Of a stretch of 64,000 nt of DNA, positions 44,038 through 53,807 are shown one piece after another. The DNA lies in NCBI RefSeq assembly GCF_947496995.1, contig NZ_CANMFD010000001.1, positions 368,692-432,691 on the forward strand, written 5' to 3'. A program made the translations under genes and the position numbers. The notes below the pieces were generated by a model. The model was not told the origin of the DNA, searched no databases, and saw nothing but the letters and a program-made list of their open reading frames with translations. Source of the stretch: an uncultured Roseibium sp. (GTDB lineage: Bacteria; Pseudomonadota; Alphaproteobacteria; Rhizobiales; Stappiaceae). Position 1 is the stretch's first letter. The number at the start of each line of letters is the position of its first letter.

Positions 44038-44301
44038 GGGTACGGACTCATAAAATTATGCTTTCAGGTCGTTCAGAAAACGTTTGGTTCCAAGGCGCAA
44101 GATCGCAGGAAACCTTTATGGTTTTCAAGATTTTGCAACGCCGGAGACAATCGCTTTCTGAACGATCCGAAGGACATCAATCCGGCTGCGAAGAGCCGCG
44201 TCAAAGCCTTTGCCCCATGCACCAGCATGGCGCTTCAGGCTTTTCCTAACTCTTCTTTGCCGGGTTGATGCCTGGAAGTACAATTTTATGGGTCCGTACC
44301 C
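44038..44301. mobile_element. 264-bp non-autonomous MITE-like element / IS remnant with 20-bp terminal inverted repeats flanked by TA
   Basis: Left GGGTACGGACTCATAAAATT (44038-44057); right AATTTTATGGGTCCGTACCC (44282-44301), reverse complement GGGTACGGACCCATAAAATT (19/20). TA on both sides (44036-44037, 44302-44303). No recognisable transposase ORF inside. Confidence 0.8.
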
Positions 44302-44346
44302 TAGCGGGGGCGGTCCCGTCGCATTCAAGTAGACTGGACTGACAGG

Positions 44347-46107
44347 ATGGACGCTTCTCGGCAGGTGCAAACCGGGTCGACAGCCGGCGGACCGGGGACG
44401 GATCGTTTTCCCGAGCCGACATTTCTCGAACTCTTCACGCCCAAGCTGGTGACCGTTTTCCGGGAAGGTTATCACTGGCCGCAGTTCCGCGCCGACGCGA
44501 TTGCCGGGCTGACCGTTGCCATTGTCGCCTTGCCCCTGTCGATGGCAATTGCCATCGCGTCCGGCGTCTCGCCGGAGCGGGGTCTGTTCACCGCCATTAT
44601 CGGCGGTTTCCTGATTTCCGCTCTTGGCGGCAGCCGATTCCAGATCGGCGGACCGGCGGGTGCTTTCATCGTGCTGGTCGCCGCGACCGCGCACCTTCAC
44701 GGCATCGAGGGTCTGCTGCTGGCTACCATGATGTCCGGCGTCTTCATGCTTGTCGGCGGTTACCTGCGGCTCGGCACCTATATCAAGTTCATTCCCTATC
44801 CGGTGACCGTCGGCTTTACCGCCGGCATTGCCGTGATCATTTTCGCCAGCCAGCTCAAGGAACTGTTCGGACTGACGCTGGAGGGTGCGGAGCCCGGCGA
44901 GTTCGTCGAGAAACTGGCCGTGCTCTCGGCTGCGGCGCCAACGGTCAATGCCGCTGCCGTGACAGTGGCCGCGCTCACGATCGGTGCGATCCTGATCTTG
45001 AAACGCCTGCGGCCGGGCTGGCCGGGCATGCTGATCGCGGTGGTCGCCGCGTCCCTTGCCGCGACGCTGTTCGCACTGCCGGTGGAGACAATCGGCACCC
45101 GCTTCGGCGGTATCCCCCGCAGCCTGCCGCTGCCCTCGCTGCCGGTGTTTGACGGCGAACTCATGCTTGCCATCCTGCCTGATGCGATTGCCTTCGCCTT
45201 GCTGGGATCGATTGAATCCCTGCTGTCGGCCGTCGTCGCCGACGGCATGACCGGGCGTCGCCACCGTTCCAATTGCGAGCTTGTCGCCCAGGGCGTTGCC
45301 AATATTGTCTCGGCGCTGTTCGGAGGCATCTGCGCGACAGGTACAATCGCGCGCACGGCAACCAATGTGCGCGCCGGTGCACACGGCCCGGTCGCCGGTA
45401 TGTTGCATGCGCTGTTCCTGCTTGGCTTCATGCTGGTGGCCGCACCGCTGGCCAGCTACATTCCGCTGGCCGCTCTTGCCGGCGTTCTGGCGGTCGTTGC
45501 CTGGAACATGGTCGAAAAGCAGGCGTTCGCCGCCCTCATCCGTTCGTCGCGCGGCGACGCGCTTGTTCTGCTCGTCACCTTTCTGCTGGTCGTCTTCCGC
45601 GACCTGACGGAAGGCATCGTCGTCGGCTTCGCGCTGGGCGCTGTTCTCTTCATCAACCGGATGTCGAAGACGATTGCCGTTGAAGCGCATGTCCCGGCAC
45701 CGCTCGACGATGTTGCCGACAGGACCAACGGCGACCGCTATGCCTATCATGCCGAGAGCGCCAGCGATCCTCATACGGTCATCTACCGGATCTCCGGAGC
45801 ATTCTTCTTCGGTGCCGCCGCCACCGTCGGCTCGGTGCTGGATCGGATCGCCGACCAGAGGCGAAACTTCATCCTCGACTGTTCGGCGGTTCCCTTCCTG
45901 GATTCAACCGCCGCCAGCGTCATCGAGGGCACCGTACGCAAGGCCCATCGCGCCGGGGTGCGCTTCTTCATAACCGGTGCATCCGAGCAGACGCGCCGCA
46001 TGCTGGTCACGCACAATGTCCGCCCGCCCCAGGTGCGCTACAAGGCAACGATTGAAGCGGCGCTGCGGCAGCTCAAGACCGAAGACGAGACGCGACCGGA
46101 TCAGTAA
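44347..46107 (+). CDS. SulP-family anion transporter with C-terminal STAS domain
   Basis: AGLTVAIVALPLSMAIAIASGVSPERGLFTAIIGGFLISALGGSRFQIGGPAGAFIVLV; STAS ILDCSAVPFLDSTAASVIEG. Confidence 0.94.
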   Translation: MDASRQVQTGSTAGGPGTDRFPEPTFLELFTPKLVTVFREGYHWPQFRADAIAGLTVAIVALPLSMAIAIASGVSPERGLFTAIIGGFLISALGGSRFQIGGPAGAFIVLVAATAHLHGIEGLLLATMMSGVFMLVGGYLRLGTYIKFIPYPVTVGFTAGIAVIIFASQLKELFGLTLEGAEPGEFVEKLAVLSAAAPTVNAAAVTVAALTIGAILILKRLRPGWPGMLIAVVAASLAATLFALPVETIGTRFGGIPRSLPLPSLPVFDGELMLAILPDAIAFALLGSIESLLSAVVADGMTGRRHRSNCELVAQGVANIVSALFGGICATGTIARTATNVRAGAHGPVAGMLHALFLLGFMLVAAPLASYIPLAALAGVLAVVAWNMVEKQAFAALIRSSRGDALVLLVTFLLVVFRDLTEGIVVGFALGAVLFINRMSKTIAVEAHVPAPLDDVADRTNGDRYAYHAESASDPHTVIYRISGAFFFGAAATVGSVLDRIADQRRNFILDCSAVPFLDSTAASVIEGTVRKAHRAGVRFFITGASEQTRRMLVTHNVRPPQVRYKATIEAALRQLKTEDETRPDQ

Positions 46108-46132
46108 CAGCGGCGTTTATGGAAATGCCGTC

Positions 46133-47347
46133 TCATCCCACCCAACAGGTGGCGAAGAAGCCGTTCTTTTCCTGGTCCTTGCCGATGGAGCGCCGGGTCT
46201 TGAAGCCGATCAGCCCGTCGGCGCCGCCGACGTCATGGCCGAGGCCTTCAAGGCGCTGCTGCAGATTGCGCACCGCGCCACGGGTGGTTTCCTTCATCGG
46301 TTTCCACTCTCCGGCAAAGCCCTTGTTGCTGCCGTAGCGGTCGGCCAGATGGCCGATGAAGAGCGCATAGGTGTCGCTCTCGTTGTAGTCCTTGATCACG
46401 TAGAAGTTTTCCGTGGCGATGAAAGCCGGGCCATACCGGCCGGCAGGCAGGAGAATGTTGCCCGGCCGGTTCAGTTCATGATCCGGAAAAGGCTTGCCGC
46501 TGACCCGCCTGACGCCTTCCCGGGCGAAGGCGGAGATCTTCTGGCGGTTGTCCGGCCCCTCGCGGGTGCACGATACGCTGTCGGGCAAGATCACCTCATA
46601 ACCCCAGTCCCGGTCCTTGACCCAGCCGTGTTCGGACAGGTAGTGCGCGATAGAGGCCATGGTGTCGACCTCGGACGTCCAGATGTTGCGCTTGCCGTCA
46701 CCGTCGAAATCGACGGCATATTTCAAGTAGGACGACGGCAGGAATTGCGGCTGGCCCATTGCTCCGCCCCAGGAGCTTTTCATCGCCTGCCGCGAGATGT
46801 CACCGTTCTGCAGGATTTTGAGCGCGGCGATCACCTCGCCTTTGAAGAAGTCCGGCCGCTGTCCCATGAAGGCCTGTGTCGCGACAACGCGCAGAGCGTC
46901 ATGGGGGATCTTGGCGCCGCCATAGCCGCTCTCCCGGGCCCAGATAGCCAGGATGATGCGCTTGGGAACGCCATAGCGGGCCTCGATCTTTTGAAGCGCT
47001 GCGGCATGCTTCTGCATCAGGCTGCGTCCGCGCGGTACCAGCGCGTTGAACTGGCTGTCGCGGAAATAGCGGGCGGGCGACTTGAATTCGGACTGAAAGT
47101 TGACCTTCGGCGGCGCGCCCTTGCCGCCCGGACCGACGAGGCCGGGCAGGGACGTGTCCGGCGTGAGGCCGGCAAGCTCCCGGTCGAGCGTCGCCTGAGA
47201 AACCCCCGCCTGCCGTGCGGCGGGCATGATTTCGGTCTTCAGGAACTGCCTGAACTGCGCGTCGTATTGACCGGCCTGCAGCTGAAATCCGGAAAAGACG
47301 AAAGCGGCAAGGACGGCTGAGCAAAGTGTTGCAATTCGGCGGATCAA
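46133..47347 (-). CDS. Lytic murein transglycosylase (MltB family)
   Basis: ILAIWARESGYGGAKIPHDALRVVATQAF, SSWGGAMGQPQFLPSSYLKYAVDFDGDGKRNIW; C-terminal peptidoglycan-binding domain. Confidence 0.93.
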   Translation of the reverse strand: MIRRIATLCSAVLAAFVFSGFQLQAGQYDAQFRQFLKTEIMPAARQAGVSQATLDRELAGLTPDTSLPGLVGPGGKGAPPKVNFQSEFKSPARYFRDSQFNALVPRGRSLMQKHAAALQKIEARYGVPKRIILAIWARESGYGGAKIPHDALRVVATQAFMGQRPDFFKGEVIAALKILQNGDISRQAMKSSWGGAMGQPQFLPSSYLKYAVDFDGDGKRNIWTSEVDTMASIAHYLSEHGWVKDRDWGYEVILPDSVSCTREGPDNRQKISAFAREGVRRVSGKPFPDHELNRPGNILLPAGRYGPAFIATENFYVIKDYNESDTYALFIGHLADRYGSNKGFAGEWKPMKETTRGAVRNLQQRLEGLGHDVGGADGLIGFKTRRSIGKDQEKNGFFATCWVG

Positions 47348-47413
47348 GACAGGCTCCGGAAGTTGACTCTCTATCGTGAGCCTAACACGTCGGAAGCCTG
47401 AGTTGGAGCGTGC

Positions 47414-47992
47414 CTAAAGCTCTGTCCAGCTCAAATTGCGGCCCGTCTGGTCCGTCAGCCAGGTCTTTTCGAAGCGGAACCAGCTGCCGCCGCGCGTCTG
47501 GTCGTGCGCTCTGGAGATCGGCGCGCCCATCAGGTGGCACATCAAAAGCGTGCCGACGCCGCCATGTCCGGTAAAGAGGACGGGGTCCGCCTCCGCAACG
47601 TGGCGCATGGCGCTTCGGATGCCGGTGACGATCCGGTTCTGCGCATCGATTGCCCGCTCCCAGCCACGGACGGACTTGTAGGGATCGGCGAAGAACGCGT
47701 CGGCGGTTTCCTCGAACTCCTCAGGCGGAAGAAAACCCGTCGCGCTGCGGTCGTTCTCGTGCAGGAAAGGCAGGGTCCGTTGAGAGACGTTCAGGCGTGC
47801 GGCAAAGGTCTGTGCGGTTTCCAGCGCCTTGGTTTCAGCGCTCGAAATCACGCCACGGATGTCCCCGGCAAAAGGCAGGAAGGCGGCCTTCGCCGCGCGC
47901 TGCCTGCCGACATCCGACAGGCCCCACTCCGGAACAGGTACCTCGGGGTCGATCGCGACCTCCGGGTGGGTCAGATACACGCACCAGGTCAT
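47414..47992 (-). CDS. Histidine phosphatase superfamily protein
   Basis: MTWCVYLTHPEVAIDPEVPVPEWGLSDVGRQRA..., ISSAETKALETAQTF, PVLFTGHGGVGTLLMCHL. The N-terminal RHG motif appears as YLTHPE. Confidence 0.8.
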   Translation of the reverse strand: MTWCVYLTHPEVAIDPEVPVPEWGLSDVGRQRAAKAAFLPFAGDIRGVISSAETKALETAQTFAARLNVSQRTLPFLHENDRSATGFLPPEEFEETADAFFADPYKSVRGWERAIDAQNRIVTGIRSAMRHVAEADPVLFTGHGGVGTLLMCHLMGAPISRAHDQTRGGSWFRFEKTWLTDQTGRNLSWTEL

Positions 47993-48021
47993 GCCGTTCC
48001 ATCCTCGTATTTTGGGCGGAT

Positions 48022-48966
48022 CTAGATCCGCTTATCCAGCCAACCGGTGATCAGTTCATAGGCGATGGAGATCGACGGCGGGATCCTGTGGCCTTCCGGA
48101 TGCGTGTCGGCCATCATCTGGCGGACCTCCTCCCGGTCGCACCACTTGCACGCCTCCAGTTCGTCATCCTCGATCTCGATTTCGGAAGATATCGCCATGC
48201 CGGTGCAGCCCATCATCAGGTTGGCCGGAAACGGCCAGGGCTGGTTGGCGATGAGCCGGACGTCTCCGACCCGGATGCCTGATTCTTCCAGGGTCTCGCG
48301 GCGAACGGCCTGTTCCACGGTTTCTCCCGGCTCCATGAAACCGGCAAGCGTCGTGTAAATGCCTTCCGGCAGCCGTGCCGGACGGCCCAGCAGCGCCCGC
48401 TCGCCATCGGTGATCAGCATGATCACGCAAGGATCCGTGCGCGGGAAATGCTGACCGCCGCAGACAGGGCAGTCTCGCCGGTAGCCGGCCTCGGCCATGA
48501 AGGATTTTTCGCCGCAGCGCGAGCAGAAACGGTGGGTCCGGTGCCAATGCACCAGCGCGCGGGCCTGGGCCAGCGGCCCGAGATCCTGCGGCGGGAAAAG
48601 GTGCTGCAGCGCCAGCGTTCTCAGGTTGACCAGCCGCAGATCCGCCTGCGTCTCCAGGTCCTCATCACTCTGCGGCAGCGTGGCCGCGAAGAGCGCTTGC
48701 CCGGTTTCGGGCCGCAATCCCAGGAAAACCAGTTCGTCCGGGTCGGCTCCCAGCGCCTTGGCGGCGGAGAGCCCATGCCCGATTGCTAGCGTTTCGGCGG
48801 CGGGAAAGACCAGCGTCGTGTCGGTTGACAGCACCACTTGCGTGTCCGGCTTGTTCAAAAGTCCGGAGAGATAGCTTTGGTCGCCGCGCCGCGTCGATTG
48901 CCGGTCGAGGGTGTTGCCGAGAAAGCTCATCTCCATCGGCAGGAGACCGGCGGCGCTGGCTTGCAT
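48022..48966 (-). CDS. nudC: NAD+ diphosphatase (NUDIX, NudC)
   Basis: Zn ribbon FCSRCGEKSFMAEAGYRRDCPVCGGQHFPRTDPCVIML and Nudix box GFMEPGETVEQAVRRETLEESG. Confidence 0.93.
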   Translation of the reverse strand: MQASAAGLLPMEMSFLGNTLDRQSTRRGDQSYLSGLLNKPDTQVVLSTDTTLVFPAAETLAIGHGLSAAKALGADPDELVFLGLRPETGQALFAATLPQSDEDLETQADLRLVNLRTLALQHLFPPQDLGPLAQARALVHWHRTHRFCSRCGEKSFMAEAGYRRDCPVCGGQHFPRTDPCVIMLITDGERALLGRPARLPEGIYTTLAGFMEPGETVEQAVRRETLEESGIRVGDVRLIANQPWPFPANLMMGCTGMAISSEIEIEDDELEACKWCDREEVRQMMADTHPEGHRIPPSISIAYELITGWLDKRI

Positions 48967-49098
48967 GTTCTGATCCTTGGAGAGTTTTTGAAAGGAAATG
49001 TGCTGGCAATGCATCGGGTGCGGCAAAGACTGGGGGTAACCTAGGACGCCAGGGGGAGGGTGTCCAGATGGCCTTCCCGGCGAACCGGGGTGCCCTTG

Positions 49099-49518
49099 CT
49101 ATTCGTCTTCAGATGCGAAGGCGTCCCGCAGCTGTTCGATCAGATCGTCCGCCTTTTCCGGCTCGTACGGCTGTGCGGGCACCGCACCCCAGACCGGTCC
49201 CGGCCATGCAGCGTCGTCGCGGAAGCGCGCGATAACATGCACATGCAGCTGGGACACCTGGTTGCCGAGCGCCGCGACATTGAGTTTTTCGCAGTTGATC
49301 ACGGAGCGCAGCACCTTGCTGGCGCGGGCAATCTCCTTGATGAGCTGCTGCTGGTCCTGCTCGTCGAGGTCGATGATTTCGACCATATCCTGTTTGCGCG
49401 GGATGAGCATCAGCCAGGGATAGGTGGCATCCTTCATCAGGCGCACGGCGCAAAGCGGCAGGTCCGCAACGAAATAGCTGTCGCCTTCGAGGCGCGGGTT
49501 GAGGTTGAAAAAGGACAT
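49099..49518 (-). CDS. HIT-family protein
   Basis: YPWLMLIPRKQDMVEIIDLDEQDQQQLIKEI..., LGNQVSQLHVHVIARF (HxHxH). Confidence 0.9.
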   Translation of the reverse strand: MSFFNLNPRLEGDSYFVADLPLCAVRLMKDATYPWLMLIPRKQDMVEIIDLDEQDQQQLIKEIARASKVLRSVINCEKLNVAALGNQVSQLHVHVIARFRDDAAWPGPVWGAVPAQPYEPEKADDLIEQLRDAFASEDE

Positions 49519-49755
49519 GTCTCTTTGATCCAGAGGCTTCAAGGCAAAGCGGTACGGGGCAACCGGGTCAGAGTTTCCCGATCAATTTCGGCCAGCATAG
49601 GTGCAGACCGGGCGCAAAGTGAAATGGTTTTCACGCCTTTTGCCGACAATGGGATGGAAGACCGGGTGACGCTGCAGCGGACGGCTGGTCTACCGGCAAA
49701 TAAAAAACGGGCCGCCCTCTTGCCAAACCCCATGGGGCTTCTGATATAAGGCCCT

Positions 49756-49855
49756 CGGGAGGTTGGTGGTGGACGAGCCACTCGCCAACCGGGTCAGGTC
49801 CGGAAGGAAGCAGCCCTAACGAGCCTCGGCACGGGTCGCCGTGCCAGCCTCCCAC
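49756..49855 (+). ncRNA. ffs: Signal recognition particle RNA, small bacterial type (4.5S)
   Basis: gggaggttggtgg...gggTCAGGTCCGGAAGGAAGCAGCCctaa...gccagcctccc: conserved SRP tip plus closing stem (GGGAGG/CCTCCC). Confidence 0.95.
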
Positions 49856-49889
49856 CCAACATACCGGACGTATCCGGCTTCAGAATGTC

Positions 49890-49922
49890 AAAGCACCGCC
49901 GGATGTCAGCGGTGCTTTTTTG
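49890..49922 (+). terminator. Rho-independent terminator downstream of ffs
   Basis: aaagcaccgccggatgtcagcggtgctttttt. Confidence 0.85.
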
Positions 49923-49953
49923 TTTGGGTCTTCTGCGGTTTGAAGCAGTCGCT

Positions 49954-50382
49954 TCAGGCTTTGCCGCCATTCAGGCGGCGCTCGTTGGAGCGCACGCGCT
50001 TCGCATAGGGCTTGACGGCCGCCGCCGCGAGAGCCTCGCCATGCCGGCTGGAAAAGTCCGGCTGCCGGCCGAGACTCATGGTCTTGAAGAAGGCCAGCCC
50101 CTGGAGAGCCATGGTGCTGTTGATGGCCATGACGCTTTCGATGGAAGCCTCGGCTTTTTCAAACACCATGCGGTTCATCTCGGTGGCATCGTGTGCTTCA
50201 CCCGCAAAAGCGGATGCTGCCATGGATTCGCACCGTTTTGCGATGACCATCGGCGCGTGAAACCACAGGCTGAACATGTCGTTCGCAAGATTTGATTTTT
50301 TGGTTATGACGGTGTCTCCGTGAGAGGAATGCCTGGCGGCGATAAATTGGAACCGCTCTGGCCCGCATGATGCGGTAAACAT
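49954..50382 (-). CDS. Phasin-like small helical protein
   Basis: Predicted helical sequence NDMFSLWFHAPMVIAKRCESMAASAF...ASIESVMAINSTMALQGLAFFKTMSL. Phasin assignment is tentative; N-terminal start uncertain. Confidence 0.5.
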   Translation of the reverse strand: MFTASCGPERFQFIAARHSSHGDTVITKKSNLANDMFSLWFHAPMVIAKRCESMAASAFAGEAHDATEMNRMVFEKAEASIESVMAINSTMALQGLAFFKTMSLGRQPDFSSRHGEALAAAAVKPYAKRVRSNERRLNGGKA

Positions 50383-50533
50383 ATAAATAATACTCTACAT
50401 ATGGCCCCTTGGTTCCATAAAATAAGGACTGGGTTAAAAGAACGCTTCATAACCGGTGGCATTTGTGGAGAACCCGCCCTGCCATTCACAGAAAAACTTT
50501 CAAAGGCCCGTCCCACTTTGCAAAAAAATCGCT

Positions 50534-52504
50534 ATGGTGCAGCCCATGGATGAGACAGGCTTTCCGCAGGAAGGCGCCGCAGCGGCGCCGGGTCCGATGA
50601 GCGATCACGACACCGCCAAACCGGCTTCGAAGGATGGGGCTTATCGCGTTCTTGCGCGCAAATACCGCCCGAAAACCTTCGAGGATCTGGTTGGCCAGGA
50701 ACCGATGGTGCAAACGCTGGAAAACGCGTTCGACACCGGACGTATCGCCCAGGCGTGGATGCTGACCGGTGTGCGCGGTGTCGGCAAGACCACAACGGCC
50801 CGCATCCTCGCCCGCGGGCTCAACTACGAGGTGCCCGGCACCGCGGACAAGCCGACGGTCAGGCTCGAGCAGGAAGGCACGCACTGCCGGGCGATCATGG
50901 AAGGCCGCCATGTCGATGTCATCGAGATGGACGCCGCCTCCCACACCGGCATCGGCGACATCCGCGAGATCATCGATGCGGCGCGTTACCGTCCGGCGAC
51001 TGCGCGCTACAAGGTCTACATCATCGACGAGGTGCACATGCTCTCCAATGCGGCCTTCAACGGTCTGTTGAAGACGCTGGAAGAGCCGCCCGAACATGTG
51101 AAATTCATCTTCGCCACAACGGAAATCCGCAAGGTTCCGATCACGGTGCTCTCCCGGTGCCAGCGCTTCGACCTGCGCCGGATAGAGCAATCGAAACTGA
51201 TCGCCCTGCTGCGCCGCATCTCGGATGCGGAAAACATCCGGATCTCCGACGACGCCCTGATGCTGATCGCCCGGGCCGGTGAAGGCTCAGCGCGCGATTC
51301 GCTTTCCCTTCTCGACCAGGCGATGGCCCACGGGGGCGGCGCGATCGAGGCGGAAGACCTGCGCCAGATGCTGGGTCTCGCCGACCGCGCCAGGGTGATC
51401 GATCTCTTCGGGCATCTGATGGCCGGTCGTATTGACGAGGCGCTGGGCGAACTTCAGGCGCAATATGAGGTCGGGGCGGATCCCGCCATCGTGCTGACCG
51501 ATCTGGCGGATTTCACCCACCTCGTGACGCGCATGAAGGTGGCGCCGAAGTCGGCGGACGAAGCGTCCGTGACCGAGGCCGAACGCAGCCGGGGCCGGGA
51601 GTTTGCCGAAAAGCTTTCCGTCAGGCTGCTCTCCCGGGCCTGGCAGATCCTTCTGAAAGGCGTGCAGGAAGTTCACGCCGCCGCCAAGCCTCTGGCTGCA
51701 GCCGACATGGTTCTGGTCCGTCTTGCCTATGCCGCCGATCTGCCCGACCCGGGCGATCTGATGGAACAGATCCGCAATGGCCGGAACCCGCTTGAGGGAG
51801 GCGCCCCCCAGGGTGGTGCCCCCTCTGGTGGCGCGCCATCTTCCGGAGCCCCCACGGGCGGGGGAGGCCCCACAGGCGGCGGAGCGCAGGCCATGGCCGT
51901 CGGCATGCCGCGCGGTTCCGGCATGCAGGGCGACGGCCCCACCATGCAGGGGGCAGATTCGCAGCAGCGCGGGGCAAGACCGCAGCTCTCGACCATTCAG
52001 GGCGGGATGCCACAACAACAGGCCGTGCCGCAACCGCAGGAGAGTGCGCCGCCGGCCCATACTCTGCGCAGCCTTCAGGATTGCGTGGCTCTCGCCTCCG
52101 AAAAGGGCGATATCCCGCTCAAGGTGAAGATCCAACGGCAGATGCGGCTGGTGAAATTCGAGCCCGGCAAGATCGAGATCCAGCCGACCGAGGACGCGCC
52201 TGCCGATATCGCCGGAGAGTTCGGCCGCAAGCTGACCGAATGGACGGGGCAACGCTGGTTCGTGGCGGTTTCACGCACCCAGGGACGCCCGACCATCCAT
52301 GAGGAACAGGAAGCCAACCAGCAGCAGCTTCTGTCCGATGCCAGGTCTCATCCGACCGTCGCCGCACTTCTCAGCCAGTTTCCCGGTGCGCGGGTTGTCG
52401 ACGTCAAGGTGCAGACCAGCGAGGAAGATGAAGCGGCCCTGGCAGATCCGCTTTTGAACGATCCCCTGCTGAACGAAGCTCTCGGGAATGACGAAGACGA
52501 TTGA
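50534..52504 (+). CDS. dnaX: DNA polymerase III subunits gamma/tau
   Basis: YRVLARKYRPKTFEDLVGQEPMVQTLENAF, LTGVRGVGKTTTARILARGLNYE, VYIIDEVHMLSNAAFNGLLKTLEEPPEHVKFIFATTE. Confidence 0.96.
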   Translation: MVQPMDETGFPQEGAAAAPGPMSDHDTAKPASKDGAYRVLARKYRPKTFEDLVGQEPMVQTLENAFDTGRIAQAWMLTGVRGVGKTTTARILARGLNYEVPGTADKPTVRLEQEGTHCRAIMEGRHVDVIEMDAASHTGIGDIREIIDAARYRPATARYKVYIIDEVHMLSNAAFNGLLKTLEEPPEHVKFIFATTEIRKVPITVLSRCQRFDLRRIEQSKLIALLRRISDAENIRISDDALMLIARAGEGSARDSLSLLDQAMAHGGGAIEAEDLRQMLGLADRARVIDLFGHLMAGRIDEALGELQAQYEVGADPAIVLTDLADFTHLVTRMKVAPKSADEASVTEAERSRGREFAEKLSVRLLSRAWQILLKGVQEVHAAAKPLAAADMVLVRLAYAADLPDPGDLMEQIRNGRNPLEGGAPQGGAPSGGAPSSGAPTGGGGPTGGGAQAMAVGMPRGSGMQGDGPTMQGADSQQRGARPQLSTIQGGMPQQQAVPQPQESAPPAHTLRSLQDCVALASEKGDIPLKVKIQRQMRLVKFEPGKIEIQPTEDAPADIAGEFGRKLTEWTGQRWFVAVSRTQGRPTIHEEQEANQQQLLSDARSHPTVAALLSQFPGARVVDVKVQTSEEDEAALADPLLNDPLLNEALGNDEDD

Positions 52505-52595
52505 TCTGCGATCATTGTTCTTCTAAATGCTGACCCCGAAGACAAGCGGTATGCGGCGACAGCCGGCGAATTGAGGCTTTAGAAGGAGTAGTTCC

Positions 52596-52916
52596 GTGGA
52601 TTTCCTGAAGATGATGAAGCAGGCCAAGGAAATGCAGTCCCAGATGGGCTCCCTGCAGGAACAGATCGTAGAGATCGAGGTCGAAGGATCGTCCGGTGGA
52701 GGACTGGTCAAGCTCGCTCTCAACGGCAAGGGCGATCTCAAGAGCTTGAATATCGATCCCTCGCTCCTGAAAGAGGACGAGGTCGAAATCCTGGAAGATC
52801 TGATCATCGCGGCCCATACCGAAGCTCGCGCCAAGGTTGAGCTGGCGATCCAGGAAAAAACCCAGGAACTCATGGGTGGCCTTGGTCTGCCTGATGGCAT
52901 GAAACTGCCGTTCTGA
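52596..52916 (+). CDS. YbaB/EbfC family nucleoid-associated protein
   Basis: [58 protein letters not shown]; dnaX-ybaB-recR synteny. Confidence 0.95.
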   Translation: MDFLKMMKQAKEMQSQMGSLQEQIVEIEVEGSSGGGLVKLALNGKGDLKSLNIDPSLLKEDEVEILEDLIIAAHTEARAKVELAIQEKTQELMGGLGLPDGMKLPF

Positions 52917-53032
52917 CGGTCCTTGCCGGCTGTTACCGCTTTGCCTTCTCTCGCGTGGAGTAAAGCGCCTGTCAGGCGGAATGAGGGGAGTGGCCTCTCG
53001 GGGCCGTTGAAACCTTCATTGAAGAGAACATC

Positions 53033-53644
53033 ATGGCGCAGAAAAGTGTTGCTGGTCCGGAAATCGAGCGGCTGATCCAGCTGCTGGCAAAACTGCCGGG
53101 CCTTGGCCCGCGCTCCGCCCGCCGCGCCGCCCTGCATCTCATCAAGAAAAAAGATCAGCTCCTGGTTCCGCTGGCGGAAGCCATGGGCGTTGCGGTGACC
53201 GAAATCGGCATCTGCTCCACCTGCGGCACGGTCGACACCTCGGATCCCTGCACCATCTGCTCCGATCCCAGACGGGAACAGGACGTCCTGGTGGTGGTCG
53301 AGGATGTCGCCGATCTGTGGGCGCTGGAGCGGGCCGGGGCGGTCAATGCCCGCTATCATGTCCTTGGCGGAACGCTGTCGCCGCTCGATGGCATCGGCCC
53401 CGAAGATCTCAATCTCGGTTCCCTGATCGATCGCTGCGGCGCCGACGGGTTCACCGAGATCATCCTGGCGATCAACGCCACCGTGGAGGGACAGACCACG
53501 GCCCACTATATCATGGACCAGCTCTCGCATCTGGATGTCCGGGTCACCCGGCTGGCACACGGCGTTCCGGTCGGCGGGGAGCTCGACTATCTCGACGAAG
53601 GCACGCTTAACCAGGCACTGAAAGCGCGGACACGGTTCGACTGA
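53033..53644 (+). CDS. recR: Recombination protein RecR
   Basis: [46 protein letters not shown], Toprim [15 protein letters not shown]. Confidence 0.96.
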   Translation: MAQKSVAGPEIERLIQLLAKLPGLGPRSARRAALHLIKKKDQLLVPLAEAMGVAVTEIGICSTCGTVDTSDPCTICSDPRREQDVLVVVEDVADLWALERAGAVNARYHVLGGTLSPLDGIGPEDLNLGSLIDRCGADGFTEIILAINATVEGQTTAHYIMDQLSHLDVRVTRLAHGVPVGGELDYLDEGTLNQALKARTRFD

Positions 53645-53807
53645 CTGCCTGAATTGAAAAAAATAATCGGCTGAGACTGAAAAACATGCATCGGGATAGC
53701 GATGCAGACAACGCCGGTATGATCCAGGTGGCTGCAGACTGCGGCCTTGCATCGCCATCGCTGCGCACCTATGTCGACACGGTCATTCACAGATCGTCGA
53801 AGGTTCC

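Noticed and set aside
44125-45774. 549-aa minus-strand ORF overlapping sulP and the MITE-like element
   Set aside because: Mostly the antisense shadow of sulP; the portion inside the element has no recognisable transposase motif, so it is not evidence for an autonomous IS.
51790-51890. CRISPR-like repeat
   Set aside because: Short in-frame GGAP-type codons within dnaX; no spacer-repeat architecture.
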